64,000 nt of DNA from Variovorax sp. OAS795. Lineage in GTDB: Bacteria > Pseudomonadota > Gammaproteobacteria > Burkholderiales > Burkholderiaceae_C. Of the stretch, positions 55,744 through 64,000 are shown piece after piece. Position numbers and translations under genes: made by a program. The DNA is taken from NCBI RefSeq assembly GCF_040546685.1, contig NZ_JBEPOH010000001.1, forward strand, positions 1,674,001-1,738,000, read 5' to 3'. The stretch's first letter is position 1. Every line of letters begins with the position of its first letter. The notes under the pieces were generated by a model, which was not told where the DNA came from, searched no databases, and saw only the letters and a program-made list of their open reading frames with translations.

Positions 55744-56649
55744 TTGAGCAATATCGTGATCGCCACGCGCGAGAGCCGGCTGGCACTGTGGCAGGCCGAA
55801 CACGTGCAAGCGCTGCTGCAAGAAAGAGGCCACGCGGTCAGCCTGCTGGGCATGACCACGCGTGGCGACCAGATCCTGGACAAGTCGCTCAGCAAGGTGG
55901 GCGGCAAGGGCCTCTTCGTGAAAGAGCTGGAGCTGGCGCTCGAAGAAGGCCGCGCCGACATCGCGGTGCACTCGCTCAAGGACGTGCCGATGGACCTGCC
56001 CGCGGGCTTCGTGCTGGCCTGCGTGCTGGAACGCGAAGACCCGCGCGACGCGCTGGTGTCGCCGAAATATGCCTCGCTCGACGAACTCCCCCAGGGGGCT
56101 GTGGTCGGCACCTCCAGCCTGCGCCGCGTGGTGCTGCTGCGCGCGCTGCGGCCCGACCTGCGCATCGAGCCGCTGCGCGGCAATCTCGACACCCGCCTGC
56201 GCAAGCTCGACGAAGGCCAGTACGACGCGATCGTGCTCGCGGCGGCCGGGCTCAAGCGGCTCGGGCTCGAAACGCGCATCCGTGTCGCGTTCGATCCCGA
56301 CACCATGCTGCCGGCCGCGGGGCAGGGCGCCCTCGGCATCGAGGTGCGGGCCGACCGCACCGAGCTGATCGGGCTGCTCGAATCGCTCTCGCACCGCGGC
56401 GACTGGCTGGCCACCGCCGCCGAGCGCGCGGTCAGCCGGTCGATGGGTGGCAGCTGCTCGATGCCGCTGGCGGCCCATGCGCGCTGGCAAGCCGGTGGCG
56501 CGTTGCGCATCGATGCGGCGTGGGGCGACCCCGATGGCAGCGCGCCGCTGGTGCGGGTCCATGCCGAAGCCCAGGCGGCCGATCATGCAGAGGCCGGCGC
56601 GCTCGGCGAGCTCGCCGCCGCGCTGCTTCGTGCTGCCGGCGCCCGCTGA
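55744..56649 (+). CDS. hemC: Hydroxymethylbilane synthase (porphobilinogen deaminase)
   Basis: Joins four porphobilinogens to hydroxymethylbilane. The 301-residue protein has [16 protein letters not shown], a [11 protein letters not shown] segment, [10 protein letters not shown], and Cys238 in MGGSCSMPL, to which the dipyrromethane cofactor attaches. The start is a TTG with GGGAG 5 bases upstream; no ATG is close, and the protein begins immediately before the conserved [10 protein letters not shown]. It starts the unit hemC-hemD-hemX-hemY. Confidence 0.95.
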   Translation: MSNIVIATRESRLALWQAEHVQALLQERGHAVSLLGMTTRGDQILDKSLSKVGGKGLFVKELELALEEGRADIAVHSLKDVPMDLPAGFVLACVLEREDPRDALVSPKYASLDELPQGAVVGTSSLRRVVLLRALRPDLRIEPLRGNLDTRLRKLDEGQYDAIVLAAAGLKRLGLETRIRVAFDPDTMLPAAGQGALGIEVRADRTELIGLLESLSHRGDWLATAAERAVSRSMGGSCSMPLAAHARWQAGGALRIDAAWGDPDGSAPLVRVHAEAQAADHAEAGALGELAAALLRAAGAR

Positions 56650-56668
56650 GGCGATCGCGAAAAGACGG

Positions 56669-57457
56669 ATGGCTGCCGCCAAGCCCGTGATCGTGACGCG
56701 GCCGGCGCGCGAGGCCGCGCAGTGGGTCGACGAATTTCGCGCCGCCGGGGTCGAGGCCGCCGCGCTGCCGTTGATTGCCATCGAGCCTGCCGTGGACGCC
56801 GAGCCGCTGCGGGCCGCCTGGAGACGCCTCTCGGACTACGCGGCGCTGATGTTCGTGAGCGCCACGGCCGCCGAGCATTTCTTCCTTCATGCGGACGAAG
56901 CGGCAGCAAAGGATGCGATCGCGGCGGGCCTTCGTTTCTGGGCCACCGGGCCGGGCACTTCGCGCGCGCTGTTGCGCGCGGGCGTGCCGGCCGAGGCCAT
57001 CGACGCGCCGCCATCCGATGCCGATCGCTTCGACTCCGAGGCGCTGTGGGAACGGGTGCGGACCCAGGTCGCGGCGGGCGTGCGCGTGCTGATCGTCCGG
57101 GGCGGCGATGCGGCCGGGCACCCGAGCGGGCGCGACTGGCTTGCGAACGAAATCGATGCCGCCCATGGAGACCGAGACACGGTGGTTGCTTATCGGCGCC
57201 TCGCGCCGTTCCTCGACGAGGCGGCGCGCGCGCTGGCATTGGAGGGCGCCGCGGGGCGTGCGCTATGGCTGTTCAGCAGTTCCGAAGCGATCGCGAACCT
57301 GTGCCATGCGATGCCCGGCACCCCATGGCACGCGGCCTGCGCGGTCGCAACGCATGCGCGCATCGCGGAAGCCGCGCGGGCCGCGGGATTCGGCGCGGTG
57401 CGGGTGTGCAAGCCACTTCGTGAGGCACTGATCGCGTCGATAGAATCCTTCACATGA
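56669..57457 (+). CDS. hemD: Uroporphyrinogen-III synthase
   Basis: Closes hydroxymethylbilane with inversion of ring D. The 262-residue protein shows the loose HemD pattern: VIVTRPAREAAQWVDEFRAAG at the N terminus, ALMFVSATAAEHFF, VLIVRGGDAAG, and LWLFSSSEAIANL in the C-terminal lobe. The family is poorly conserved, but the position between hemC and hemX supports the call. The ATG is 19 bases after the hemC stop. The stop overlaps the hemX start (ATGA). Confidence 0.92.
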   Translation: MAAAKPVIVTRPAREAAQWVDEFRAAGVEAAALPLIAIEPAVDAEPLRAAWRRLSDYAALMFVSATAAEHFFLHADEAAAKDAIAAGLRFWATGPGTSRALLRAGVPAEAIDAPPSDADRFDSEALWERVRTQVAAGVRVLIVRGGDAAGHPSGRDWLANEIDAAHGDRDTVVAYRRLAPFLDEAARALALEGAAGRALWLFSSSEAIANLCHAMPGTPWHAACAVATHARIAEAARAAGFGAVRVCKPLREALIASIESFT

Positions 57458-58545
57458 GTGCCGCGTCCCCGTCCGACGACTTCTCCCCCCCCTCCGCCCC
57501 CCCTCCGGTGCCTGCCCCGCTGGCGGCATCGCAGTCGCCGGAAGCGCTGGCCGCCGCCGCGACCACGCTCTCGCGCATCGGGCTCGGCCTGTTGGCGCTC
57601 GTGTCGCTTGCGGCCCTGGTCGTGGCCATTTCGCTCTGGCAGAAGGTCAGCGGCATGCAGGAGCAGCTGGCGCGACAGAGCGCGGATGCGCAAGCCCAAT
57701 CGCTCGAAGCGCGCACGCTCGCGCGCCAGGCCATGGACACGGTGCGGGACACCGCGGCGCGCGCCGCCCTGACCGAAACCCGCGTCGCCGAGGTCGCACT
57801 GCAGCGCTCGCAACTCGAGGAGCTGATGCAAAGCCTCTCGCGCTCGCGCGACGAGAACCTGGTGGTCGACATCGAGTCGGCCGTGCGCCTTGCGCTGCAG
57901 CAGGCCCAGGTCACGGGCAGCGTGGAGCCCTTGCTTGCGGCCCTCAAGGCCGGCGACCAGCGCATTGCGCGCGCCGCCCAGCCGCGCCTTGCGCCGCTGC
58001 AGCGTGCCATGCAGCGCGATGCCGACCGCTTGCGCAGCAGCGCCAGCGCCGATACCGGCGAAGCGCTGCAGAAGCTCGACGAGCTGATGCGCAGCGTGGA
58101 CGAACTGCCCCCGCTCAACGCGGTGGCCACGCGCGGCAGCGGGCTCAATGCCTGGCAGCCCGAACCCATTCCGGCCGATGCACCCTGGTGGGAGCGCGCG
58201 CTTCTCACGGTGCGCGCCGAGGCGCGGTCGCTGGTGCGCGTCGGACGCATCGATCGCCCCGAGGCCGTGCTGCTGGCGCCCGACCAGACCTTCTTCCTGC
58301 GCGAGAACCTCAAGCTCAAGCTGCTCAATGCACGCCTCTCGCTGTTGTCGCGGCAGGTGGATGTCGCGCGCAGCGAACTCGCGACGGTTTCCGCAACGCT
58401 GAACCGTTATTTCGATCCGGCATCGCGGCGCACCCAGGCCGCTGCAACGCTGCTGCAGCAACTCCAGGCCCAAGTGAAGACCTCCGAAGCTCCGCGCATC
58501 GACGACACGCTGGCTGCCCTGGCAACCGCGGCTGCGGGGCGCTGA
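57454..58545 (+). CDS. hemX: HemX-family membrane protein (uroporphyrinogen-III C-methyltransferase-like)
   Basis: A 363-residue protein. A Pro/Ala-rich cytoplasmic head (1-35) precedes one membrane segment (residues about 48-65, LGLLALVSLAALVVAISL) and a coiled-coil-rich periplasmic part (KVSGMQEQLARQSADAQAQSLEAR). It then follows the HemX domain to the end, with PPWWERALLTVRAEARSLVRVGRIDRPEAVLLAPDQTFFLRENLKLKL. The methyltransferase name is historical; no SAM motif is seen. It is translationally coupled with hemD. Confidence 0.92.
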   Translation: MSAASPSDDFSPPSAPPPVPAPLAASQSPEALAAAATTLSRIGLGLLALVSLAALVVAISLWQKVSGMQEQLARQSADAQAQSLEARTLARQAMDTVRDTAARAALTETRVAEVALQRSQLEELMQSLSRSRDENLVVDIESAVRLALQQAQVTGSVEPLLAALKAGDQRIARAAQPRLAPLQRAMQRDADRLRSSASADTGEALQKLDELMRSVDELPPLNAVATRGSGLNAWQPEPIPADAPWWERALLTVRAEARSLVRVGRIDRPEAVLLAPDQTFFLRENLKLKLLNARLSLLSRQVDVARSELATVSATLNRYFDPASRRTQAAATLLQQLQAQVKTSEAPRIDDTLAALATAAAGR

Positions 58546-58608
58546 CATGGGCCCGCGCGCTCGTCAGATCGTGTATTCGCTGCCAAGCGCGAGCGGGCGG
58601 GAGGCCTG

Positions 58609-59892
58609 ATGCGAGCGGCACTCTGGCTCCTGGCGCTGTTCGCCATCGCGGCGGCAGTCGCGCTGTTCGCTGGCAACAACCAGGGCACGATCACGGTGTT
58701 CTGGCCGCCGTGGCGGGTCGATCTTTCGCTGAACCTGGTGCTGGTGATCCTGCTTGGCGCCTTCGTGCTGCTGCACCTGGCACTGCGCGGCCTCGCGGCG
58801 CTGTTCTCGCTACCGACGCAGGCCCGCCAATGGCGCCTGCAGCAGAAGGAACGCGCTCTGCATTCGGCTTTGCTCGATTCGATGGTGCAGCTGCTGTCGG
58901 GGCGTTTCTCGCGCGCGCGCAAGGCCGCGCAGGCGGCGCTGGTGCAGGAGAAAACGCTCGCGGCCCTCGATGCCAGCCTGCCGCAGGCGCAGCAGGTGCG
59001 GGTGCTGTCGCACCTGCTGGCGGCCGAGAGTGCGCAGGCGCTGCAAGACCGCCCGGCGCGCGATGCCCACCTGCAGCAAGCCCTGAATGAAAGCGCCGAT
59101 CGCATCATGTTGGCGAGCCCCGAGACGCGCGAAGGCGTGCAACTGCGCGCGGCGCGCTGGGCGCTCGAAGACCACGACCCGGCCGGGGCGCTGGCCCGGC
59201 TGCAGGAACTTCCCCAAGGCGTGCAGCGGCGAACCCTTGCGCTGCGTATCCGGCTGAAGGCGGCGCGCCAGGACCGGCGCACGCTCGAGGCACTGGAAAC
59301 CGCGCGCCTGCTTGCCAAGCACCGCGCGTTTTCAGACGCCGCGGCGCAGAGCATCGTGCGCGGCCTGGCGACCGAACTGTTGTCCGGCGCACACGACCCG
59401 GCGCAATTGCTTCGCGCCTGGACCGAACTCGACATGGCCGAACGCGAGATGCCCGAGGTGGCGATTCATGCCGCCCAGCGCATGGTCGCCCTGCGCGGCG
59501 ACCTGGCGCTCGCGCGTGAATGGCTGCTGCCGGCCTGGGAGCGCATGGTGTCGCAGCCTCGTGGCCTGGGCGACATGCTGCGCGTCAAGATGGCGCGTGC
59601 GCTCGAGGCGGGCCTCGATTCGGTGGATGCCGAGTGGCTGGCGCGCATCGAAGCGGCGCAGAAGAACAACCCGCGCGATCCCAACCTGCAATACCTCGCG
59701 GGCATGGCCTGCATGAAGCGCCAGCTCTGGGGCAAGGCGCAGCAGCTGCTCACCCAGGCCGGCCTGGGCCTGCAGGACACGGACCTGTATCGCCGTGCAT
59801 GGCTGGCGCTCGCCGAACTGGCCGAAGCGCGCGGCGATGCCGAGCACGCGGCCGAGGCCTGGAAGCGCGCGGCGCAGGCCGAGAAGGTCTAA
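58609..59892 (+). CDS. hemY: HemY-family heme biosynthesis-associated protein
   Basis: A 427-residue inner-membrane protein. Two N-terminal segments (residues 3-22 and 38-62) match the HemY N-terminal domain: NNQGTITVFWPPWRVDLSLNLVLVILL. A TPR-like helical repeat region fills the rest (RPARDAHLQQALNES, DTDLYRRAWLALAELAEARGDAEHAAEAWKRAAQ). It is last in the hem transcript and ends about 75 bases before a shared terminator. The name does not mean protoporphyrinogen oxidase. Confidence 0.93.
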   Translation: MRAALWLLALFAIAAAVALFAGNNQGTITVFWPPWRVDLSLNLVLVILLGAFVLLHLALRGLAALFSLPTQARQWRLQQKERALHSALLDSMVQLLSGRFSRARKAAQAALVQEKTLAALDASLPQAQQVRVLSHLLAAESAQALQDRPARDAHLQQALNESADRIMLASPETREGVQLRAARWALEDHDPAGALARLQELPQGVQRRTLALRIRLKAARQDRRTLEALETARLLAKHRAFSDAAAQSIVRGLATELLSGAHDPAQLLRAWTELDMAEREMPEVAIHAAQRMVALRGDLALAREWLLPAWERMVSQPRGLGDMLRVKMARALEAGLDSVDAEWLARIEAAQKNNPRDPNLQYLAGMACMKRQLWGKAQQLLTQAGLGLQDTDLYRRAWLALAELAEARGDAEHAAEAWKRAAQAEKV

Positions 59893-59960
59893 AGACCACC
59901 GTCCCAGCGTGCGGCGCACCGGGCATCGCTCGCGGGCGATTCCACGGATGCATGTCCCAA

Positions 59961-59991
59961 AAAAAACGGCGCCAGGAAGGCGCCGTTTTTT
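59961..59991. terminator. Bidirectional intrinsic terminator between hemY and rne
   Basis: A 7-base perfect GC stem cggcgcc / ggcgccg with loop aggaa, preceded by a run of A and followed by a run of six T. It is symmetrical and lies between two convergent genes, so it can end both the hem transcript and the rne transcript. Confidence 0.9.
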
Positions 59992-60024
59992 ATTCTTGCC
60001 AGGCCCCGAGGGGCCGAAGCTTCT

Positions 60025-63000
60025 TCAGTTCACGCCCTGTGCGTCGGACGGTGCCTTCTCGAAGGGCAGCGTCATCGAACCGAGTTCGCGGCGGGTTTCG
60101 ACCAGCACCAGCGGACCGTCGTCGAGCACCACGGCCGGCGGGCGTTCGCGCGGCACGTGCACCGGCTTCGGCTCGGCTGCCATGGCCGCACGGGCCTGCG
60201 CAATGCGGTCGGCATCCGAGTTCACCCACTGCAGGCCCGAGCTTTCGGCGATCTGCGCGAGTTCGTTCAGCGGAAGCTCGAAGGGCTGCACCTTTGGCAG
60301 TGCCCGGCCGTTGGCGGCCGGCTTGTTGCTGCTGCTTGCGACCACGATGGGTGCGGTAGCCGGAACCGCAATGGGCGTTGCCGCGACCGCAGCAACCGGT
60401 GCTGGTGCCGGTGCTGCCACCGGTGCCGGCGCCGTAGCAGGGCGGTCGAAGTAGCTGCGCGGTGCCGGTGCCTGTGCTTCATCGGGCACCGAGGCGCGCG
60501 CTTCGGCGTAGGCCGGCTGCTGTTGCACGGGCGCTTCGTTCGCCTCGGCCGATGCGGATGCGCCTGCCGGTTGGGCTTCGCTCTCATCGCGCGGGCCGCG
60601 TTCGCGGCGGTCGCGGCCATAGCGGTCGCGCGAACGACCACGGCGCTCTTCGCCCTCACGCTGCGGCGCTTGCTGCTCGTTGGCACCGGCCTCGCCGTCG
60701 CCGCGCGCGGCGATGTCAGCCGGCTCGGCGGCACGCTGACTTGCGTCGTCGGCAGATGCCGGTGCTTCGCCGTTGGCGAAACGTGGCTGGCCTTCACTGC
60801 GGCGTTCGCGGCGGCCGTCGCTGCGTTCGCCACGCGGGCCGCGCTCTTCGCGGCCGGTGCGCGGTGCGCGTTCGGCTTGCACGTCGTCCTGCGCGGGGGC
60901 GTTGTCGCCAGCCGACGCTTCGCGCGGTGCCTCGCCGGCGTTGCGCTGGTCGCCGCGCTCTGCGCGTTCGCCACGCTCGGCACGGTCACCGCGCTCGCCA
61001 CGTTCCCGGCGTTCGCCGCGGGCGCGCGGTGCGCGCTCCGACGGTGCATTGCCTTCGTCGCCGGCCGCCGCATTGGGCGCCAGTTGCTGCGCTTCGAGGT
61101 TGCCGTCGATCGGTTCTGCAGACACAGGACGTGCCTCGCGGCCTTCGCCTTCGCGGCGTTCGCCACGGCCGCCGCGGCGTTGTTCGCCTTCACGCGGAGC
61201 GCGGGCTTCGCGCGGTTCGCGCTGCTCGCGTTGTTCACGCGGTTCGCGCTGTTCGCGCGGCAGGCCGGCCTCGTTGCGGAGTTCGCCGTTGCGCCCTTCA
61301 CCAGCACGCCCTTCACCACCGCGCCCTTCGCCACGGCGTTCGCCACCGCGTCCGCCGCGGCGTTCGCCGTCGCGGCCACCGGAACGGCCACCGTTCTCGC
61401 TGCGGCCTTCGCCGCCGCGTCCACCGCGGCGCTGCTCGCCGTCGCGGGCGCCGCGCGCTTCACCGTCACGGCCGGTGCGGCCGCCATCGCGGCGCGCAGG
61501 CTTCGGTGCCTCGACGGGACTCACCGCCGGTGCGGGCGCTGGTGCCGGCGTGCCGCCGAACCAGCTCTTGAGGCGGGCGAAGAAGCCCATTTCGGCCGGC
61601 GCCGGTGCGATCGCCACCGGCGGTGCGACCGGTGCGGGAGCCGCAGCAACGGGTGCGCGCACGGCTTCCGGCCTGGGCGGCACCACGGGCGCCGGCGCGT
61701 CGGGCAGCACGCCCTTGATGACCGGAGTCTGCTTGTTGGTGGGTTCCTGCGAGCGGCGGGTGACGGCGGTCGGGTCTTCGATCTCGTCGGCCATCTTGTA
61801 GCTGGCTTCGATGTGGTCCAGGCGCGGATCGTCGTGCTTCAGGCGCTCGAGCTTGTAGTTCGGCGTCTCGAGCGTCTTGTTGGGCACCATCAGCACGGTG
61901 ACGCGCTGCTTGAGCTCGATCTTGGCGATCTCGGGGCGCTTTTCGTTCAGCAGGAACGAGGCAACTTCGACCGGCACCTGGACGTGCACGGCGGCCGTGT
62001 TGTCCTTCAGGCACTCCTCCTGGATGATGCGCAGGATCTGCAGCGCGCTCGATTCGGTGTCGCGGATGTGGCCCGAGCCGCCGCAGCGGGGGCAGGGGAT
62101 CGACGAACCTTCCGAGAGCGCCGGCTTCAGGCGCTGGCGGCTCATTTCCATCAGGCCGAACTTGCTGATCGAGCCGAACTGCACGCGGGCGCGGTCTTGC
62201 CGCAGCGCGTCGCGCAGGCGGCTCTCGACTTCGCGGCGGTTCTTCGACTCGTCCATGTCGATGAAGTCGATGACGATCAGGCCGCCCAGGTCGCGCAGGC
62301 GCATCTGGCGGGCCACTTCGTCGGCGGCTTCGAGGTTGGTGCGGGTGGCGGTCTCTTCGATGTCGCCGCCCTTGATGGCGCGGGCCGAGTTCACGTCGAC
62401 CGACACCAGTGCCTCGGTGTGGTCGATCACGATGGCGCCGCCCGAGGGCAGCTGCACGGTGCGCGCATAGGCCGACTCGATCTGGTGCTCGATCTGGAAG
62501 CGGCTGAACAGCGCGGCATCGTCGCGGTAGCGCTTCACGCGGGCGGCATGCTCGGGCATGACGTGCGCCATGAACTGCTGCGCCTGGTCGTAGATGTCGT
62601 CGGTGTCGATCAGGATGTCGCCGATGTCGTGATTGAAATAGTCACGGATGGCGCGGATGACGAGCGACGATTCCTGGTAGATCAGGAACGCGCCCTTGCC
62701 GCCCTTGGCGGCGCCGTCGATGGCGCCCCAGAGCTTGAGCAGGTAGTTCAGGTCCCACTGGAGTTCGGGCGCCGAGCGGCCGATGCCGGCGGTGCGCGCG
62801 ATGATGCTCATGCCCTTCGGGTACTCGAGCTGGTCCATCGCCTCCTTGAGTTCGGCGCGGTCGTCGCCCTCGATGCGCCGGCTCACGCCGCCGCCGCGCG
62901 GATTGTTGGGCATCAGCACGACATAGCGGCCGGCCAGCGAGATGAACGTGGTGAGGGCTGCGCCCTTGTTGCCGCGTTCTTCCTTCTCGACCTGGACGAC

Positions 63001-63297
63001 CAGTTCCTGGCCTTCCCGGATGACGTCCTGGATGCGTGCCTGGTTGGCGGAAACGCCTTCGGCGAAGTATTGCTTCGAGATTTCCTTGAACGGCAGGAAG
63101 CCGTGGCGGTCTTCACCGTAGTCGACGAAACAGGCTTCGAGCGAAGGCTCGACGCGCGTCACGACGGCCTTGTAGATGTTGCCCTTGCGCTGTTCGCGCC
63201 CTTCGATCTCGATTTCGTAGTCGAGGAGCTTTTGCCCGTCGACGATGGCCAGGCGGCGTTCTTCGGCCTGCGTGGCATTGATCAGCATCCGCTTCAT
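60025..63297 (-). CDS. rne: Ribonuclease E
   Basis: The main endoribonuclease of mRNA decay and rRNA/tRNA processing, 1090 residues. The N-terminal catalytic half has the S1 domain (residues about 36-120), the DNase I-like site with Asp in [15 protein letters not shown] and Asp in [11 protein letters not shown], and the zinc link CPRCGGSGH. From about residue 520 the C-terminal half is low complexity: Pro/Ala stretches, then Arg/Gly/Glu-rich repeats ([21 protein letters not shown]), probably disordered RNA-binding and scaffold segments, ending in a short conserved tail. It is preceded by a leader of over 500 bases. Confidence 0.96.
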   Translation of the reverse strand: MKRMLINATQAEERRLAIVDGQKLLDYEIEIEGREQRKGNIYKAVVTRVEPSLEACFVDYGEDRHGFLPFKEISKQYFAEGVSANQARIQDVIREGQELVVQVEKEERGNKGAALTTFISLAGRYVVLMPNNPRGGGVSRRIEGDDRAELKEAMDQLEYPKGMSIIARTAGIGRSAPELQWDLNYLLKLWGAIDGAAKGGKGAFLIYQESSLVIRAIRDYFNHDIGDILIDTDDIYDQAQQFMAHVMPEHAARVKRYRDDAALFSRFQIEHQIESAYARTVQLPSGGAIVIDHTEALVSVDVNSARAIKGGDIEETATRTNLEAADEVARQMRLRDLGGLIVIDFIDMDESKNRREVESRLRDALRQDRARVQFGSISKFGLMEMSRQRLKPALSEGSSIPCPRCGGSGHIRDTESSALQILRIIQEECLKDNTAAVHVQVPVEVASFLLNEKRPEIAKIELKQRVTVLMVPNKTLETPNYKLERLKHDDPRLDHIEASYKMADEIEDPTAVTRRSQEPTNKQTPVIKGVLPDAPAPVVPPRPEAVRAPVAAAPAPVAPPVAIAPAPAEMGFFARLKSWFGGTPAPAPAPAVSPVEAPKPARRDGGRTGRDGEARGARDGEQRRGGRGGEGRSENGGRSGGRDGERRGGRGGERRGEGRGGEGRAGEGRNGELRNEAGLPREQREPREQREQREPREARAPREGEQRRGGRGERREGEGREARPVSAEPIDGNLEAQQLAPNAAAGDEGNAPSERAPRARGERRERGERGDRAERGERAERGDQRNAGEAPREASAGDNAPAQDDVQAERAPRTGREERGPRGERSDGRRERRSEGQPRFANGEAPASADDASQRAAEPADIAARGDGEAGANEQQAPQREGEERRGRSRDRYGRDRRERGPRDESEAQPAGASASAEANEAPVQQQPAYAEARASVPDEAQAPAPRSYFDRPATAPAPVAAPAPAPVAAVAATPIAVPATAPIVVASSSNKPAANGRALPKVQPFELPLNELAQIAESSGLQWVNSDADRIAQARAAMAAEPKPVHVPRERPPAVVLDDGPLVLVETRRELGSMTLPFEKAPSDAQGVN

Positions 63298-63501
63298 GAT
63301 GCGTTGTCCTTATATGTATCGTTCTGCGGCCCATGACGGGCCAACGATGCACGGACGACGCCCGCGAAACCAGGGAATTGCCGCTTGGCCCCGGATGCTG
63401 TCACTGCCGCGGCAAGCGCGGGCAGGCCTCTCGAGCGTCAGCTCAAGAAGACAGCCGGGGTGGGGGCGCGTGGATGGGCGCGAGCCAGGTTCGGTGTTGA
63501 G

Positions 63502-63522
63502 CAGCTATCTTATTGATAGCTG
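63502..63522. repeat. Perfect 8-base hairpin in the rne leader
   Basis: cagctatc / gatagctg with a ttatt loop, AT-rich and symmetrical. It would form a stem-loop in the rne leader RNA. Similar small AGCTATC hairpins are familiar between genes of this bacterial group (from general knowledge, not checked here). Confidence 0.6.
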
Positions 63523-63800
63523 GTTGCGCAATGGTGGCGCGCGGTGCGGATGACTCAATGCCTGAGGCCGCTGGCAGAAGCCAGGTGGGCCAGCGCAGGC
63601 ACATTTGAATCAGCAGCATCAACACAAGGGACTCGCTTCGATCCGCCGGCAGCTTGGAAGCTGCAGGCTGGGTATTCCGTATCGGTGTTTCGTGGGTGTC
63701 GGCTTGACTTGGGTGCAGGGGCTGCCACTTTGCGCCATTGCGCGGGGTTTGCAGTCTCGGCGCCAAAGCGGCATCGACCTCGCAGCGTTGTCGTGGGTGT

Positions 63801-63831
63801 TTGACGGCAGTGATCTAAACTTCTGTCTAAT
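63801..63831 (+). promoter_or_regulatory. Possible sigma-70 promoter for rluC
   Basis: ttgacg at 63801 fits a -35 box, and tctaat at 63826 fits a -10 box with one mismatch, but the 19-base spacing is longer than ideal. It lies 24 bases before the rluC start. Tentative. Confidence 0.35.
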
Positions 63832-63854
63832 CAAGCACTTACACGACCGCGCTG

Positions 63855-64000
63855 GTGAAAAACATTATAGGTGCGAAGCAAAGCCCTTCGGCCGCTCCAA
63901 ATCCCGCAGTTCCAGATCCCGCGGTCCCCAAGACCACGGCCGAGGGCGGGGCGCCGCACGCATCGATCAAATTCATCACGGTCGATGCCGAATCCGCCGG
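63855..64000 (+). CDS. rluC: 23S rRNA pseudouridine synthase, N-terminal part
   Basis: The frame starts GTG (VKNIIGAKQSPSAAPN) and runs off the right edge. After a low-complexity Pro/Ala stretch, ASIKFITVDAESAG matches the start of the S4-like domain of RluC, which modifies U955, U2504 and U2580 in 23S rRNA. Divergent rne/rluC order is standard in beta- and gammaproteobacteria and supports the call. No clear Shine-Dalgarno sequence is seen. Confidence 0.8.
   Translation, partial: MKNIIGAKQSPSAAPNPAVPDPAVPKTTAEGGAPHASIKFITVDAESA

Larger units (their letters stand above)
63298..63854. other. Long intergenic region between rne and rluC (rne leader)
   Basis: 557 bases with no supported gene. 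On the minus strand this is the probable long 5' untranslated leader of rne, a region through which RNase E autoregulates its mRNA in other bacteria. It contains a perfect 8-base hairpin at 63502-63522, several short GC stems near 63360-63480 and an AT-rich promoter-like end near 63800-63845. The small open frames in it have no coding look. Confidence 0.6.

Noticed and set aside
57454..58545. HemX as a true uroporphyrinogen methyltransferase
   Set aside because: No SAM-binding motif is present; the name is inherited from early annotation of the hem operon.
60157..63336. A 1059-codon open frame on the plus strand opposite rne
   Set aside because: Its protein is Arg/Ala/Phe-rich without domains and mirrors the codon pattern of rne, whose motifs are complete; long antisense frames are common in very GC-rich DNA.

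Overview
The window is about 64 kb of GC-rich chromosomal DNA with densely packed genes and short gaps. Gene content and protein character point to a betaproteobacterium of the Comamonadaceae, most like Variovorax. The pointers are argH with an AlgZ/AlgR-type two-component pair and hemCDXY, rne divergent from rluC, a cyanase, DUF3297, DUF2277 and DUF3606 proteins, and frequent GTG/TTG starts. This assignment is inference from gene content; no rRNA or tRNA gene is present to confirm it. I saw no insertion sequence, phage, integrase, CRISPR array or plasmid function.

Layout, left to right. 0-8 kb: end of a CoA ligase, a DUF3606 protein, an orphan histidine-kinase-like protein, topoisomerase IB, a purine nucleoside permease family lipoprotein, an aspartate carbamoyltransferase carrying an extra N-terminal helix-turn-helix, a DUF2459 protein and DNA polymerase IV. 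8-21 kb: small-molecule transport and oxidation genes with regulators (MHS-type permease, FMN-dependent 2-hydroxyacid dehydrogenase, LysR, TetR with a perfect palindromic operator, cyanase, an SDR lacking catalytic residues, a JAMM-like DUF4329 protein, a flavin reductase, a CynX-type permease with a GntR regulator) and penicillin-binding protein 1C. 21-29 kb: a probable selenium locus, with tRNA 2-selenouridine synthase (mnmH) overlapping a PhnCDE-type ABC transporter and selD divergent from it. 29-42 kb: RNase H, DUF3297, a lipoprotein pectate lyase (PL10-like), a macro-domain deacetylase, a 2007-residue thioester alpha-2-macroglobulin, OpgC, an SGNH hydrolase and an ECF sigma/anti-sigma pair. 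42-46 kb: a DUF3455 lipoprotein, a small exported protein, and two convergent membrane-protein genes that each carry an apparent one-base frameshift. 46-64 kb: housekeeping genes argH, histidine kinase and LytTR regulator, an AI-2E family permease, an MFS efflux protein, ppc, hemC-hemD-hemX-hemY, rne and the start of rluC.

Genes that work together. MnmH needs selenophosphate from SelD, and the ABC transporter between them plausibly imports the selenium source. HemC and HemD make uroporphyrinogen III, with HemX and HemY downstream in one transcription unit. The sigma factor and its anti-sigma factor form one switch, probably governing the divergent DUF3455 lipoprotein. The kinase and LytTR regulator overlap by four bases. 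The items most worth a second look are the HTH-fused ATCase with three matching half-sites in its promoter, the selenium import locus, the SDR with both catalytic Ser and Lys replaced, the stand-alone JAMM-like DUF4329 protein, and the two nearby frameshifts, which may be real or may be assembly errors.
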